Shown: in pieces, positions 1 to 7,889 of the stretch
How positions within the stretch are numbered: position 1 is the first letter of the stretch
Layout of the letters: every line of letters starts with the position of its first letter
Assembly (NCBI RefSeq): GCF_019232825.1
Contig: NZ_JAFAND010000003.1
Location: 1-51,455 of the forward strand
Length of the DNA stretch: 51,455 nucleotides
Source: Paludibacterium sp.
Lineage (GTDB): Bacteria > Pseudomonadota > Gammaproteobacteria > Burkholderiales > Chromobacteriaceae
Direction of reading: 5' to 3'
The notes under the pieces: generated by a model
Databases searched by the model: none
The model's input: only the letters and a program-made list of their open reading frames with translations
What the model was told of the DNA's origin: nothing
Program-made: the position numbers and the translations under genes

Positions 1-6
1 CCCGGC

Positions 7-27
7 CGAGGGGCCTTGCGCCCCTCG
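7..27. terminator. Hairpin at left edge, possible terminator
   Basis: An 8-bp perfect stem (CGAGGGGC at 7-14, GCCCCTCG at 20-27) closes a 5-base loop. It lies just past the stop of the minus-strand gene that ends at 44. No T-run follows within the window, so intrinsic termination is only a possibility. Confidence 0.4.
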
Positions 28-43
28 CCTCCCGGTTAGCGCC

Positions 44-301
44 TTAGTCGGCGGTTAAGATCAGGCATCCCGCCACCCGCCGGGTACGCACGGTGTCCGG
101 CAAATACATCCAAGAACGCTCCGAATCGACGCGCAGCGACGACCACGGCAGGCGGCTATCGACGATCAGCCGGCAGATGCCGGGGTCGGCTTGGCCCGCG
201 CGCGGCGCGCACAATTCCGAGATTAGAGCGAACAGCGGCAGTTGCTGGAGGTCGCGGTTTGAAGCGGCGGTGGGGATTGCAGTACGATGCGAGATAGCCA
301 T
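44..301 (-). CDS. Small hypothetical protein (85 aa)
   Basis: I do not recognise this family. The case for a real gene is the ribosome binding site: AAGGAG sits about 8 bases upstream of the ATG at 301, and a hairpin follows the stop. The protein has no clear signal peptide or membrane segment. It has a Leu/Pro-rich middle and a C-terminal half rich in Arg, Ser and Val, with two cysteines near residues 31 and 42 and one near the end. It is divergent from chrA, with about 170 bases between the two starts. The function is unknown, and the call rests on translation signals rather than homology. Confidence 0.5.
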   Translation of the reverse strand: MAISHRTAIPTAASNRDLQQLPLFALISELCAPRAGQADPGICRLIVDSRLPWSSLRVDSERSWMYLPDTVRTRRVAGCLILTAD

Positions 302-469
302 TCAACTTCTCCTTCGGTAAAGAGGTTTAGGAGTTGCGTGGTCAGCGGGTCCGGAGGTTGCAGCCCCCGGGCCCGCGCCCTTTGCGGCACTGACGTGCCG
401 CAGCCAAAACGATAGCGAGCAGAAGGGAAAAGAACAATAGTGGATAGCCGTCAGGAAAGTCTGAAAATA

Positions 470-1660
470 ATGACACCCGCCACACCGCCCACTGACTCGC
501 TCCCGCACCTGTTTCTGACCTTTCTGCGCCTGGGCTGCACCAGCTTCGGCGGCCCGGTCGCACATATCGGCTATTTTCGCGAAGCCTTCGTCGCCCGCCG
601 GCAATGGCTCGACGACCCGGCGTACGGCGACTTGGTCGCGTTGAGCCAGCTGCTGCCCGGCCCGGCCAGCAGCCAAGTCGGCATCGGCCTGGGCTTGATG
701 CGGCGCGGGCTTGCCAGCGCCTTCGTCGCCTGGCTCGGCTTCACCCTGCCCTCCGCCGTGGCGCTGGTGCTGTTCGGCTTGTTGCTGACGCACGCCGGCG
801 GCGCGCCCGGCCATTGGCTGCACGGGCTGAAGGTGGTGACCGTCGCGGTGGTGGCGCAAGCGATCTGGACCATGGGCCGGAAGCTCTGCCCCGACCTGCC
901 GCGCGCCGCCCTGGCGCTCGCCACGGCGGTGATCGTCTCCCTCGCGCCCGGCGTTGGCGGCCAACTCGGCGTGCTGTGCGCCTCGGCGCTGCTCGGCTGG
1001 CGCTTTTTGCCGGCCGCCGCCGCGCCGCCGCACCATCCCTTTCCGTTACGGCTAAGCCCGCGCGCCGGCACGGCCGCACTAGTGCTGTTCGCCGCACTGC
1101 TGGCGCTGCTGCCGCTATGGGCCCGCCAAGGCGGCTACGCGGTCGATTTGTTCGCGCGCTTCTACCGCGCCGGCGCGCTGGTTTTCGGTGGCGGCCATGT
1201 GGTGCTGCCCATGCTGCAAGCCGCCACCGTGCCGTCCGGCTGGGTTTCCAACGACGTGTTTCTGGCGGGTTACGGCGCGGCGCAGGCCGTGCCGGGGCCG
1301 CTGTTCACCTTTGCCGCGTTTCTCGGGGCGGTCTCCCGCCAAACGCCGCACGGCTGGCTCGGCGCCGCGGTGGCGCTGGTGGCGATTTTCTTGCCGGGAT
1401 TTTTGCTGATGGTCGGCATCTTGCCGTTGTGGGCGACGTGGCGCGATCACCCGGCGCTACGCCGCGCCATGACCGGCGTCAACGCGGCCGTGGTCGGCCT
1501 GCTGTTGGCTGCGTTCTATCAGCCGGTGTGGACGCACGCCATTTTCACTTTCGGCGATTTCGCGCTGGCGGCGTTCGCCCTGCTGGCTTTGACCCGGTGG
1601 CGCGTGCCGCCCTGGCTGGTGGTATTACTGTGCGCGGGGCTGGCAAATCTGATCTTTTAA
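470..1660 (+). CDS. chrA: Chromate efflux transporter ChrA
   Basis: This is an inner-membrane transporter of the CHR family, which exports chromate and lowers its cytoplasmic level. The protein (396 aa from the ATG at 470; 406 aa from an in-frame GTG at 440) is the long two-domain type. The N-terminal half has the signature GCTSFGGPVAHIGYF near its start and LPGPASSQ soon after. The C-terminal half repeats these as LVFGGGHVVLPML and VPGPLFTF, as expected for the duplicated CHR domains with opposite topology. About ten hydrophobic segments are visible. Neither start has a strong ribosome site: AGGAAA lies 12 bases before 470, and AAGGGAAA lies before 440. No chrB-type regulator is adjacent, so chromate control cannot be inferred. 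The family assignment is firm; the substrate is inferred from the family. Confidence 0.9.
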   Translation: MTPATPPTDSLPHLFLTFLRLGCTSFGGPVAHIGYFREAFVARRQWLDDPAYGDLVALSQLLPGPASSQVGIGLGLMRRGLASAFVAWLGFTLPSAVALVLFGLLLTHAGGAPGHWLHGLKVVTVAVVAQAIWTMGRKLCPDLPRAALALATAVIVSLAPGVGGQLGVLCASALLGWRFLPAAAAPPHHPFPLRLSPRAGTAALVLFAALLALLPLWARQGGYAVDLFARFYRAGALVFGGGHVVLPMLQAATVPSGWVSNDVFLAGYGAAQAVPGPLFTFAAFLGAVSRQTPHGWLGAAVALVAIFLPGFLLMVGILPLWATWRDHPALRRAMTGVNAAVVGLLLAAFYQPVWTHAIFTFGDFALAAFALLALTRWRVPPWLVVLLCAGLANLIF

Positions 1661-1740
1661 GCGCGCTTACAAAAAATTATTTCAGTTGCGACTGAATTTT
1701 ACTTGCATTCTCTCTATGTTTATACCATTTACATACTAAA

Positions 1741-1757
1741 TAATAATGTCATTATTA
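1741..1757. promoter_or_regulatory. Palindromic operator upstream of hipB-like gene
   Basis: TAATAATG-T-CATTATTA is a perfect 17-base palindrome. It lies immediately before the ribosome site (GGGAGAG, 1758-1764) of the hipB-like gene, in an AT-rich stretch (about 1670-1757) that stands out in this GC-rich window. The left arm TAATAA could serve as a -10 with TTTATA (1719-1724) as a weak -35, so a bound repressor would cover the promoter. Autorepression by the XRE protein is inferred from how HipB systems work. Confidence 0.55.
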
Positions 1758-1771
1758 GGGAGAGAACATCC

Positions 1772-2020
1772 ATGCCACAGGTAATCCATTCTTCGCAAAA
1801 TTTAGGTGCCGAGCTGCGCAATTGGCGCCGTGCGCGCGCCATGACCCAGTCCATGGCGGCGCATCGTATCGGTCTCGCGCAAAAAGCCATCTCGGCGCTG
1901 GAAACCCATACTGGACAATCGAGCATCGCCCGTCTGCTGCAAGTGCTCTCCGCACTCGACCTGGAGCTCGTCCTGCGCGACAAGCGTGACGGCAGCCTGG
2001 TCGGCTCGCAGGATTGGTGA
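1772..2020 (+). CDS. hipB: HipB-like XRE-family antitoxin/repressor (82 aa)
   Basis: A short helix-turn-helix protein of the HipB type. The HTH lies at about residues 15-65, around the stretch QSMAAHRIGLAQKAISALE, followed by a helix and the typical HipB end LSALDLELVLRDK. In HipBA modules the antitoxin dimer binds operators upstream of the operon, represses it and neutralises the HipA kinase. The ATG at 1772 is chosen because GGGAGAG precedes it by about 8 bases and the palindrome 1741-1757 lies directly upstream. An upstream in-frame start at 1703 would place the palindrome inside the gene. The next gene begins 1 base after the stop, so the two are translationally linked. Confidence 0.82.
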   Translation: MPQVIHSSQNLGAELRNWRRARAMTQSMAAHRIGLAQKAISALETHTGQSSIARLLQVLSALDLELVLRDKRDGSLVGSQDW

Positions 2021-2021
2021 C

Positions 2022-3353
2022 ATGCCGCGGCGCGGACAAAGCCGGCTGCACGTCTGGATGAATCGCGAGCTGGTCGGCCAGTGGCAATACACCGAAGCCG
2101 CCGGCCATCGCTTTCACTACGACGCTTCCTGGCTGAGATCGCCCTTATGCCGGCCGCTATCGCTTTCCTTGCCGCTACGGCCGGCGCGCGATCATTGGCA
2201 AGGGCCGCGGGTGGGCCGTTTTTTTGACAGTCTGTTGCCGGAAAATCCCCTACAGCGCCAGCGCTTGCGCCTTTGCTTCGGCGCGCCAACCGCCTCGGCC
2301 TTCGATCTGTTGCGTTGCGTCGGTTTCGACTGTCCCGGCGCGATACAACTGAGCGCCAGCGATCAGCCGCCGGCGCTGGCGCCGCCCGAAGCGGCGCGGC
2401 CGCTGGCGGCAAACGACGTCATCTCCATGCTGACGGCGCTACGCTCGGCGCCGACGCAATCCGGCGGCGCTGGACCGATGGCGCCCGTGGCGCTGGCCGG
2501 CACGCAGGACAAAACCGCGCTCGTGTGGCACCAGGGACAATGGCGTCTGCCCGGCAATGGCGTGCTGAGCACGCATCTGCTCAAGCTGCCGGTCGAGCGC
2601 CATGCCAGCAGCGGCTTCATGCTCAACGGCTCGCTGGAAAACGCCTGGCTGTGCCAGCGCGTCGCCGAAGCGTTCGATGTGGCGGTGCCCCACAACGAAT
2701 TGGTGAATCTCGGTTCGCAACGCGTGCTGCTGATCGATCGCGCCGACCGGCGCTGGCAAAAAGAACAGGGTGTCTGGATCGGCGTGCCGCGCGAAGACAT
2801 GTGCCAGGCCTTAGGCCTGACGCCCGAGATGAAGTATCAGACCCATGGCGGGCGAAGCGGCGGCGCGATTGCCCGCTTCATGCTGGGCAGCAACGACGCC
2901 GCGGCCGACCGTTTGGCGCTGATGCGCGCCATGCTGGTGTTCTGGCTGTTGTGCGCGTTCGACGCGCACGCCCGCCGTTTCGCCATTCGCTTGCTGCCCG
3001 GAGGACGCTTCCGCTTCGACGCGCCGCTGGGCGTGCTATCGGCGCACCCGCTGCTGGGCAATGGCCCGGGCAAGCTGCTGCCGGAGCAGATCCGCCCCGC
3101 GCTCGGCCTCTCCGACGAGTCGCCGCCGCCTTGCTGGCGCGCGCTCGACGGTTCGGCCTGGCTCGCGCACGCGCGCGCCTGCGCGTTGCCGCGCGAGGAC
3201 ATCGAGCGGCTGATTATCGAGCTGGCCGACCAGGCCGTGCCCGTATCGGCCCGGCTGCGCAAGCAGTTGCCCCCCGGTTTTCCCGTCGCCGTCTCCGAGC
3301 CGATTCTGCAAGGCGTGGTTCAGGCCGCGCGGCGGCTGCGCGCCTCGCTCTAG
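2022..3353 (+). CDS. hipA: HipA-family protein with degenerate kinase active site
   Basis: HipA proteins are Ser/Thr kinases of the PI3/4-kinase-like fold; the E. coli protein phosphorylates glutamyl-tRNA synthetase. This 443-aa protein has the expected length and order: an N-terminal subdomain with LVGQW and FFDSLLPE, the ATP-lysine region LAGTQDKTALVW (Lys164), THLLKLP, and ENAWLCQRVAEAF. The catalytic loop reads FDAHARRF (Asp314) where the family has TDxHAKNF, so the metal-binding Asn is Arg319. The DFG-like segment reads APLGVLSAHP where the family has P(F/L)YD(V/I)LSA, so the metal-binding Asp is Gly337. The start at 2022 is 1 base after the hipB stop. I infer a HipA that binds HipB but has weak or no kinase activity. 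Family membership is sure; inactivity is inference. Confidence 0.85.
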   Translation: MPRRGQSRLHVWMNRELVGQWQYTEAAGHRFHYDASWLRSPLCRPLSLSLPLRPARDHWQGPRVGRFFDSLLPENPLQRQRLRLCFGAPTASAFDLLRCVGFDCPGAIQLSASDQPPALAPPEAARPLAANDVISMLTALRSAPTQSGGAGPMAPVALAGTQDKTALVWHQGQWRLPGNGVLSTHLLKLPVERHASSGFMLNGSLENAWLCQRVAEAFDVAVPHNELVNLGSQRVLLIDRADRRWQKEQGVWIGVPREDMCQALGLTPEMKYQTHGGRSGGAIARFMLGSNDAAADRLALMRAMLVFWLLCAFDAHARRFAIRLLPGGRFRFDAPLGVLSAHPLLGNGPGKLLPEQIRPALGLSDESPPPCWRALDGSAWLAHARACALPREDIERLIIELADQAVPVSARLRKQLPPGFPVAVSEPILQGVVQAARRLRASL

Positions 3354-3372
3354 GTATTCGGCGCAATGCCGC

Positions 3373-3402
3373 GCGTTGCGCGTCGATTGCCCTACGCAAC
3401 GC
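3373..3402 (+). terminator. Stem-loop after hipA
   Basis: GCGTTGCG (3373-3380) pairs with CGCAACGC (3395-3402) around a 14-base loop, 20 bases past the hipA stop. The tract that follows is C/T-rich rather than a clean T-run, so this may be a weak or Rho-assisted terminator. Confidence 0.35.
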
Positions 3403-3448
3403 CCCTTCGCCCCTCCCTCTCTTTGCTCGCCAACCTTGATTTAACTCA

Positions 3449-3477
3449 TTGGCATAAGTATTTCACTGTCCTATTTT
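3449..3477 (+). promoter_or_regulatory. Candidate sigma-70 promoter of the EAL regulator
   Basis: TTGGCA (3449-3454) and TATTTT (3472-3477) are separated by 17 bases in an AT-rich stretch about 50 bases before the gene starting at 3526. The call rests only on the match to consensus boxes and their position. Confidence 0.4.
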
Positions 3478-3525
3478 TATAGCTTAGAGCAGTACGCCGA
3501 CCACACCTTCACCACAGGACACAGC

Positions 3526-5628
3526 ATGAGTGCGCACCCCAAACGCACCATCCACATTCTGCAGCTTGAAGACGACACCGACGACGCCGAGCTCACTTGC
3601 CGCGCGCTACGCGATGCCGGTTTGTCGATTGACGTCCAGTTGGTCTGCAACGAGGCGGACTATCGTGCCAGGCTGCAGCAGCCTGGGCTGGTGGATATCG
3701 TTTTATCCGATTTCTCGTTGCCCGATTACGATGGCCTGTCCGCGCTGATTCTGCGCTCCACCCTCGTGCCCGAAGTGCCGTTCATCTTCGTCACCGGCGC
3801 GCTGGGCGAGGAGCGCGCGGTGGAGATGCTGCACATCGGCGCGTCGGACTATGTGCTCAAGGGCAATTTGCAGCGCTTGCCCGCCGCGGTGATGCGCGCG
3901 TTGGCCGAAGCGGACGAGGTCCGCATTCGCGATGCCATGCAAAAGCAATTGAAGGCCGAACGCCAGCTATTGAGCGCCGTACTCGACACCTCGGGCGCGC
4001 TGATCGTGCTGGTGGATCAAGCCGGCCGGATCGTGCGTATGAATCCGGCAGCGACCGCCCCGCTCTCCGCGGCGCAGCGCGAGGCGGATGAACAGTACTT
4101 CGACACGCTCTTCGCCGCAGAGGACGAGCGCAACGTGGTGAGCGAACATCTCGCCCACCTGTGCCGTCTGCCGCTGGGCATGCCCGTATCCTGGCGCGCC
4201 ACCGTCAACGGCCGTCTGGTGTTATGGTCGGCGGCGCGGCTTTCCGATCAGGCCGAGACGCCGGGTTTCGCCGTCATGTCCGGGCTCGACATCACCGCGC
4301 AGGAAGAAGCCGAGCAGCAGGCCTATTATCTGCGGCACTTCGACAGTGCGAGCGGCCTACCCAACCGGGCGCTGTTGCTGCTGCGCATGCGTCAGCCGAC
4401 GCAGCCCGTCGGCGAGCGCATGGCGCTGATCATGATCGGTTTGAGCCGGCTGCAAGAGATCCGCGACAGTCTAGGGGACGAGGCCGCCAATCACCTGCTG
4501 CGCGAGGTATCCCGCAGACTGATGGCGGGGCCGCTAGCCGGCGATTATCTGGCCAAGGTCGGCGACGACAGCTTCGCCCTGCTGTGCGCGGCGCCGGAGG
4601 AATCCGCGCTCAACGCGCCGCTACAGGCGATGCTGACGCAGCTGCACGAGCCTTATATGCTCGACGGCCGCTTTTTCTTCTTGGCCGCGAACCTGGGCGT
4701 GGCGTTTTGCGAGACGGGCGCCCCCCCCGAGGAGACGCTGCAAGCGGCCACCATGGCACAGCACCAGGCGGCGCAGCAGCAAAACGAAAACTACCGTTTC
4801 TACCAGCCGCTGCTGTCGGATGAAGCCCGCTCCCGGCTGGAGTTGGAAGGCGAGCTGCACGCCGCCCTGGCCGTCGACGATCAGCTCTTTCTCGATTATC
4901 AGCCGCAGGTGGCGCTCCATAGCGGCCAGATCGTCGGCCTGGAGGCGTTGATCCGCTGGCGCCACCCCCGGCTCGGCCGGCTCGGCCCGATGCGCTTCGT
5001 ACCCCTGGCCGAATCGTGCGGCCTGATCGCCGCCTTGGGCGACAAGGCCCTGCACATGGCTTGCCAGCAGGCGGTGAGCTGGCAGAACAGCGGGTTGCCG
5101 CCGGTGACGGTGGCCGTCAATCTATCCGCGGTGCAATGGTCGCAACCCGACCTCGCCGACACCATCCGCCAGGCACTGGCGCAAAGCGGCTTGGCGCCGG
5201 CGTGGCTGGAATTGGAGTTGACCGAATCGGCCACGATGCACAACCCCGTCGCCACGCTCGCCACCATGCAGGCACTGCGCGACATGGGCGTGCAGCTGTC
5301 GATCGACGATTTCGGCACGGGCTTTTGCAACCTCAGCTACCTGAAGCGCTTTCCCGTCGACAAATTGAAGATCGACCAAAGTTTTGTGCGCGACATCACC
5401 ACGCAGCCCGACGATCTGGTGATTTCGCAGCTGGTGGTGGCCATGGGCCATTTGCTGCATTTATCGGTCGTGGCCGAAGGGGTGGAGACCGAGGGGCAAT
5501 TGGCGCTGCTCGCCGAGGCGGGCTGCGACATCATTCAAGGCTATTACTTCAGCCGCCCGGTCAGCCCCCAGGCATGCACCAGCATGCTGGCGGCGGACCG
5601 GCGCGTGCCCCCGGCGGCGTGCGGGTAA
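3526..5628 (+). CDS. REC-PAS-GGDEF(degenerate)-EAL response regulator
   Basis: A cytoplasmic 700-aa c-di-GMP signalling protein. The N-terminal receiver (about 10-130) has the acidic pair EDD and a phospho-acceptor Asp62 in VLSDFSLPDYDG. A PAS-like region (about 145-265) follows. The GGDEF domain (about 275-430) reads VGDDS at 345-349 in place of GGDEF, so cyclase activity is unlikely. The EAL domain (about 435-690) keeps EAL at 473-475, DDFGTG from Asp594, KLKIDQSF and AEGVET, the residues expected of an active phosphodiesterase. The protein therefore most likely lowers c-di-GMP in response to a histidine kinase, none of which is adjacent. AGGACA precedes the ATG. The gene is monocistronic and converges on pdxJ across paired hairpins. 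Confidence 0.9.
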   Translation: MSAHPKRTIHILQLEDDTDDAELTCRALRDAGLSIDVQLVCNEADYRARLQQPGLVDIVLSDFSLPDYDGLSALILRSTLVPEVPFIFVTGALGEERAVEMLHIGASDYVLKGNLQRLPAAVMRALAEADEVRIRDAMQKQLKAERQLLSAVLDTSGALIVLVDQAGRIVRMNPAATAPLSAAQREADEQYFDTLFAAEDERNVVSEHLAHLCRLPLGMPVSWRATVNGRLVLWSAARLSDQAETPGFAVMSGLDITAQEEAEQQAYYLRHFDSASGLPNRALLLLRMRQPTQPVGERMALIMIGLSRLQEIRDSLGDEAANHLLREVSRRLMAGPLAGDYLAKVGDDSFALLCAAPEESALNAPLQAMLTQLHEPYMLDGRFFFLAANLGVAFCETGAPPEETLQAATMAQHQAAQQQNENYRFYQPLLSDEARSRLELEGELHAALAVDDQLFLDYQPQVALHSGQIVGLEALIRWRHPRLGRLGPMRFVPLAESCGLIAALGDKALHMACQQAVSWQNSGLPPVTVAVNLSAVQWSQPDLADTIRQALAQSGLAPAWLELELTESATMHNPVATLATMQALRDMGVQLSIDDFGTGFCNLSYLKRFPVDKLKIDQSFVRDITTQPDDLVISQLVVAMGHLLHLSVVAEGVETEGQLALLAEAGCDIIQGYYFSRPVSPQACTSMLAADRRVPPAACG

Positions 5629-5639
5629 TGTGCCGAAAA

Positions 5640-5709
5640 CGTGCATTGCCTGCGGCGAATGCACGCTACGAGACAGTTGGGTAGCGTGCGTTCGCGCAGC
5701 AACGCACGC
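5640..5709. terminator. Overlapping hairpins between convergent genes
   Basis: Three stems are visible in 70 bases: CGTGCATT (5640-5647) with AATGCACG (5658-5665); GCGTGCGTT (5684-5692) with AACGCACGC (5701-5709); and a longer alternative, 5656-5669 with 5681-5694, 13 of 14 paired, that excludes both. They fill the gap between the EAL regulator and pdxJ, so a bidirectional terminator is the simplest reading. An interspersed palindromic repeat is the alternative. Confidence 0.5.
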
Positions 5710-5711
5710 GT

Positions 5712-6437
5712 CTAGCGGGGCGAGAGGATGGCGACGTAGCGGCGGATGGTTTCGTCGAACCCGAATTCCAGCGCCTCGACCGTCAGCGCATGACCGATCG
5801 ACACTTCGGCCACTTGCGGCACCGCGGCGACAAACGCGCCGAGATTATCGAGATTGAGGTCATGGCCGGCATTGACGCCCAGGCCCAATTCGCCGGCTTG
5901 GCGCGCCGCGGCGGCATAAGGCGCCAGGCTCAGCGCATCCGGCGCATGGGCATAGGCCTCGGTGTACAGTTCGATCCGGTCAGCGCCGGTGGCCGGCGCC
6001 AGCGCGATTTGCGCCGGATCGGGGTCCATGAAGATGCTCGTGCGGATGCCGGCGGCGGAAAGGCGCGCCACCACATCGCGCACCGTATCCAGATGCCGGG
6101 TCAGATCCCAACCGTGATCCGAGGTCAATTGGCCGGGCGCGTCGGGCACCAGCGTGCATTGATCGGGGCGCGCGGCGATGACTTGGGCCAGGAAGGTATC
6201 GTCGGGATAGCCCTCGACATTCAGTTCGGTGCCAGGGTAGCGGCGCGTGACGTCGCGCAGCGCGGCGATATCGCTGTAGCGGGCGTGACGCTGATCGGGC
6301 CGGGGATGAATGGTGACGCCGTGCGCGCCGGCGGTCAGCGCCTTGCTGGCGAACGCCTCGACCGAAGGATAGTCTCGGCCGCGCGCATTGCGGATCAGGG
6401 CGATTTTGTTCAGGTTGACGCTAAGTTTGCAGGACAT
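5712..6437 (-). CDS. pdxJ: Pyridoxine 5'-phosphate synthase PdxJ
   Basis: PdxJ condenses 3-amino-1-hydroxyacetone phosphate with 1-deoxyxylulose 5-phosphate to give pyridoxine 5'-phosphate, the ring-closing step of DXP-dependent vitamin B6 synthesis. The 241-aa protein has the usual length and motifs: VNLNKIALIRN at the N terminus, GVTIHPRPDQRH, NVEGYP with the catalytic Glu, TLVPD, and GVNAGHDLNLDN with the phosphate-binding turn. The variant HPRPDQRH replaces the HLREDRRH of E. coli and occurs in other PdxJ subgroups. GGAG lies 7 bases before the ATG. The gene stands alone here and is not linked to recO or acpS as in E. coli. Confidence 0.95.
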   Translation of the reverse strand: MSCKLSVNLNKIALIRNARGRDYPSVEAFASKALTAGAHGVTIHPRPDQRHARYSDIAALRDVTRRYPGTELNVEGYPDDTFLAQVIAARPDQCTLVPDAPGQLTSDHGWDLTRHLDTVRDVVARLSAAGIRTSIFMDPDPAQIALAPATGADRIELYTEAYAHAPDALSLAPYAAAARQAGELGLGVNAGHDLNLDNLGAFVAAVPQVAEVSIGHALTVEALEFGFDETIRRYVAILSPR

Positions 6438-6510
6438 GGCGGGACTCCAGATTTTTCCGCCATTCTACTCTGCCGGAACCGGACGGCACAGCCCGGTTCC
6501 GGCGGAACGA

Positions 6511-6999
6511 TTACTGCGGCGGCATATCGGGATGGTCGCCCATCCTATCGGGATGGGGCCGCATCATCGGGTGATGCATCATCTTCGTCAGCGTTTGGCG
6601 TTGGTCGGCGGACAAGACTTGCCACAGGTCAGCCACGGCTTTGCTCGACGCGGCCATGCGGTCGGCCATCAGCCGCGCGTGATCGGCGCGCGCCTGCGCC
6701 ATATCCACCGGCGTGGCGTCGGGTTTCGGGCATGGGAACGGGGCCGGCGCGGCGAGCTCCGTGGCGGCAAAGGCCTTCCACGCGGCTTGTTGGCCCGGTT
6801 GCAGATTGAGCGCTTGCGCCAGGCGGTCGAGTCGTTGCTGCTGATGCTGCTGCATCCGCTGCAGCATCTCGCCGGCATGGGTCGGGCAGCCGGCCGGGTT
6901 GGGCTCGGCCGCTTGCACGCCAAGACCCATCGTCAACAGGCCAGCCAAGGCGGCAGCCTGTAGCGAACGTTTCAGCGAGAGAACCGGCAACGATTTCAT
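6511..6999 (-). CDS. Spy/CpxP-like periplasmic LTxxQ protein
   Basis: A secreted 162-aa protein with a signal peptide of about 30 residues (KR followed by a hydrophobic stretch ending near GVQAA). The mature part is helical and carries two LTxxQ-type motifs, LNLQPGQ and LSADQRQ, the mark of the Spy/CpxP/ZraP group of periplasmic chaperones and envelope-stress sensors. Two cysteines (in AGCPT and FPCPK) are present. The last 25 residues are crowded with Met, His, Pro and Asp (MMHHPMMRPHPDRM), which suggests metal binding. AAGGAG lies 8 bases before the ATG. It is divergent from an OmpR-type regulator, the same arrangement as cpxP beside cpxRA in E. coli, so control by that pair is likely. Confidence 0.8.
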   Translation of the reverse strand: MKSLPVLSLKRSLQAAALAGLLTMGLGVQAAEPNPAGCPTHAGEMLQRMQQHQQQRLDRLAQALNLQPGQQAAWKAFAATELAAPAPFPCPKPDATPVDMAQARADHARLMADRMAASSKAVADLWQVLSADQRQTLTKMMHHPMMRPHPDRMGDHPDMPPQ

Positions 7000-7044
7000 G
7001 GGGCGACTCCTTTTACTTGGTAGGAGCCCCTATTAAACACACAA

Positions 7045-7087
7045 AATGTAAATGGCGTTTTTCGCCGCCGCCCGATAATGTAAATGG
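7045..7087. promoter_or_regulatory. Direct repeats, likely response-regulator sites
   Basis: AATGTAAATGG occurs at 7045-7055 and again at 7077-7087, 32 bases apart (three helical turns), inside the divergent region between the Spy-like gene and the two-component pair. Each copy holds GTAAA, the half-site of CpxR boxes, although the CpxR consensus spaces its half-sites more closely. Binding by the neighbouring regulator is inference. Confidence 0.5.
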
Positions 7088-7157
7088 GTTGTAATGTTAT
7101 GTCATCAGCCGTTAAAGACCCCCACCATAGAGGCCGAACCCTTTATGCTGACACCCT

Positions 7158-7889
7158 ATGACGACATGGAACGACAATATGCCGCGCCGCCTCTTGCTGG
7201 TCGATGACGACCCGGAACTGACGCGGCTTATCGGCGACTACTTGCGCCAACAGGGCTACCTGGTCGATGTGGCCGAGGACGGCGAGCGCATGCGTGCGCA
7301 GTACGCCGTGCGCAAGCCGGACATGATCATTCTCGATCTGATGCTGCCGGGCGAGGATGGCCTGTCCTTATGTCGAACGCTGCGCTTCTCCGACAGCGAT
7401 ACGCCGATTTTGATGTTGACCGCGCGCGGCGACGACATCGACCGCATTATCGGGCTGGAGATGGGCGCGGACGATTACCTGCCCAAGCCCTTCAACCCGC
7501 GCGAACTGCTGGCCCGCGTCAAGAGCATTCTGCGCCGCAGTCAAAACCGGGAGGCCACGCGACAGGCGCGCCAGCTGGCATTTGCCGGCTGGATTCTCGA
7601 TTTGGGCGCGCGCCACTTGATCGGCGGCGATAGCGTGGTGGTGCCGCTGACCGGCGCGGAATTCACCCTGCTGCACCTCCTGGCCGAAAATCCGAATCAA
7701 GTGCTGTCGCGCGATCAGCTGCTCGACGGTCTGGCCGGCCGCGAAGCCTCGCCCTTCGACCGCACGGTCGACGTCTTGATCTCGCGGCTGCGCCGGCGGC
7801 TGGGGGACGACGCGCGCGATCCGCAGTGGATCAAAACCGTGCGCAATGGCGGCTATATGCTGGCGACCGCCGTGGAACAGATCGTGTGA
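7158..7889 (+). CDS. OmpR/CpxR-family response regulator
   Basis: A 243-aa DNA-binding response regulator. The receiver has the acidic pair in LLLVDDDPEL, the phospho-acceptor Asp in MIILDLMLPGEDG, the Thr in LMLTARGDD and the Lys in DYLPKPFNP. The C-terminal winged helix has LTGAEFTLLHLLAENP and the recognition stretch RTVDVLISRLRRRLGDD, ending with TVRNGGYML. Two starts are possible, ATG 7158 and ATG 7179; neither has a strong ribosome site. The kinase gene overlaps its stop by 4 bases (GTGA), so the two proteins are translationally coupled. The divergent Spy/CpxP-like gene is the likely target. The name cpxR would fit the context, but orthology is not shown. Confidence 0.92.
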   Translation: MTTWNDNMPRRLLLVDDDPELTRLIGDYLRQQGYLVDVAEDGERMRAQYAVRKPDMIILDLMLPGEDGLSLCRTLRFSDSDTPILMLTARGDDIDRIIGLEMGADDYLPKPFNPRELLARVKSILRRSQNREATRQARQLAFAGWILDLGARHLIGGDSVVVPLTGAEFTLLHLLAENPNQVLSRDQLLDGLAGREASPFDRTVDVLISRLRRRLGDDARDPQWIKTVRNGGYMLATAVEQIV

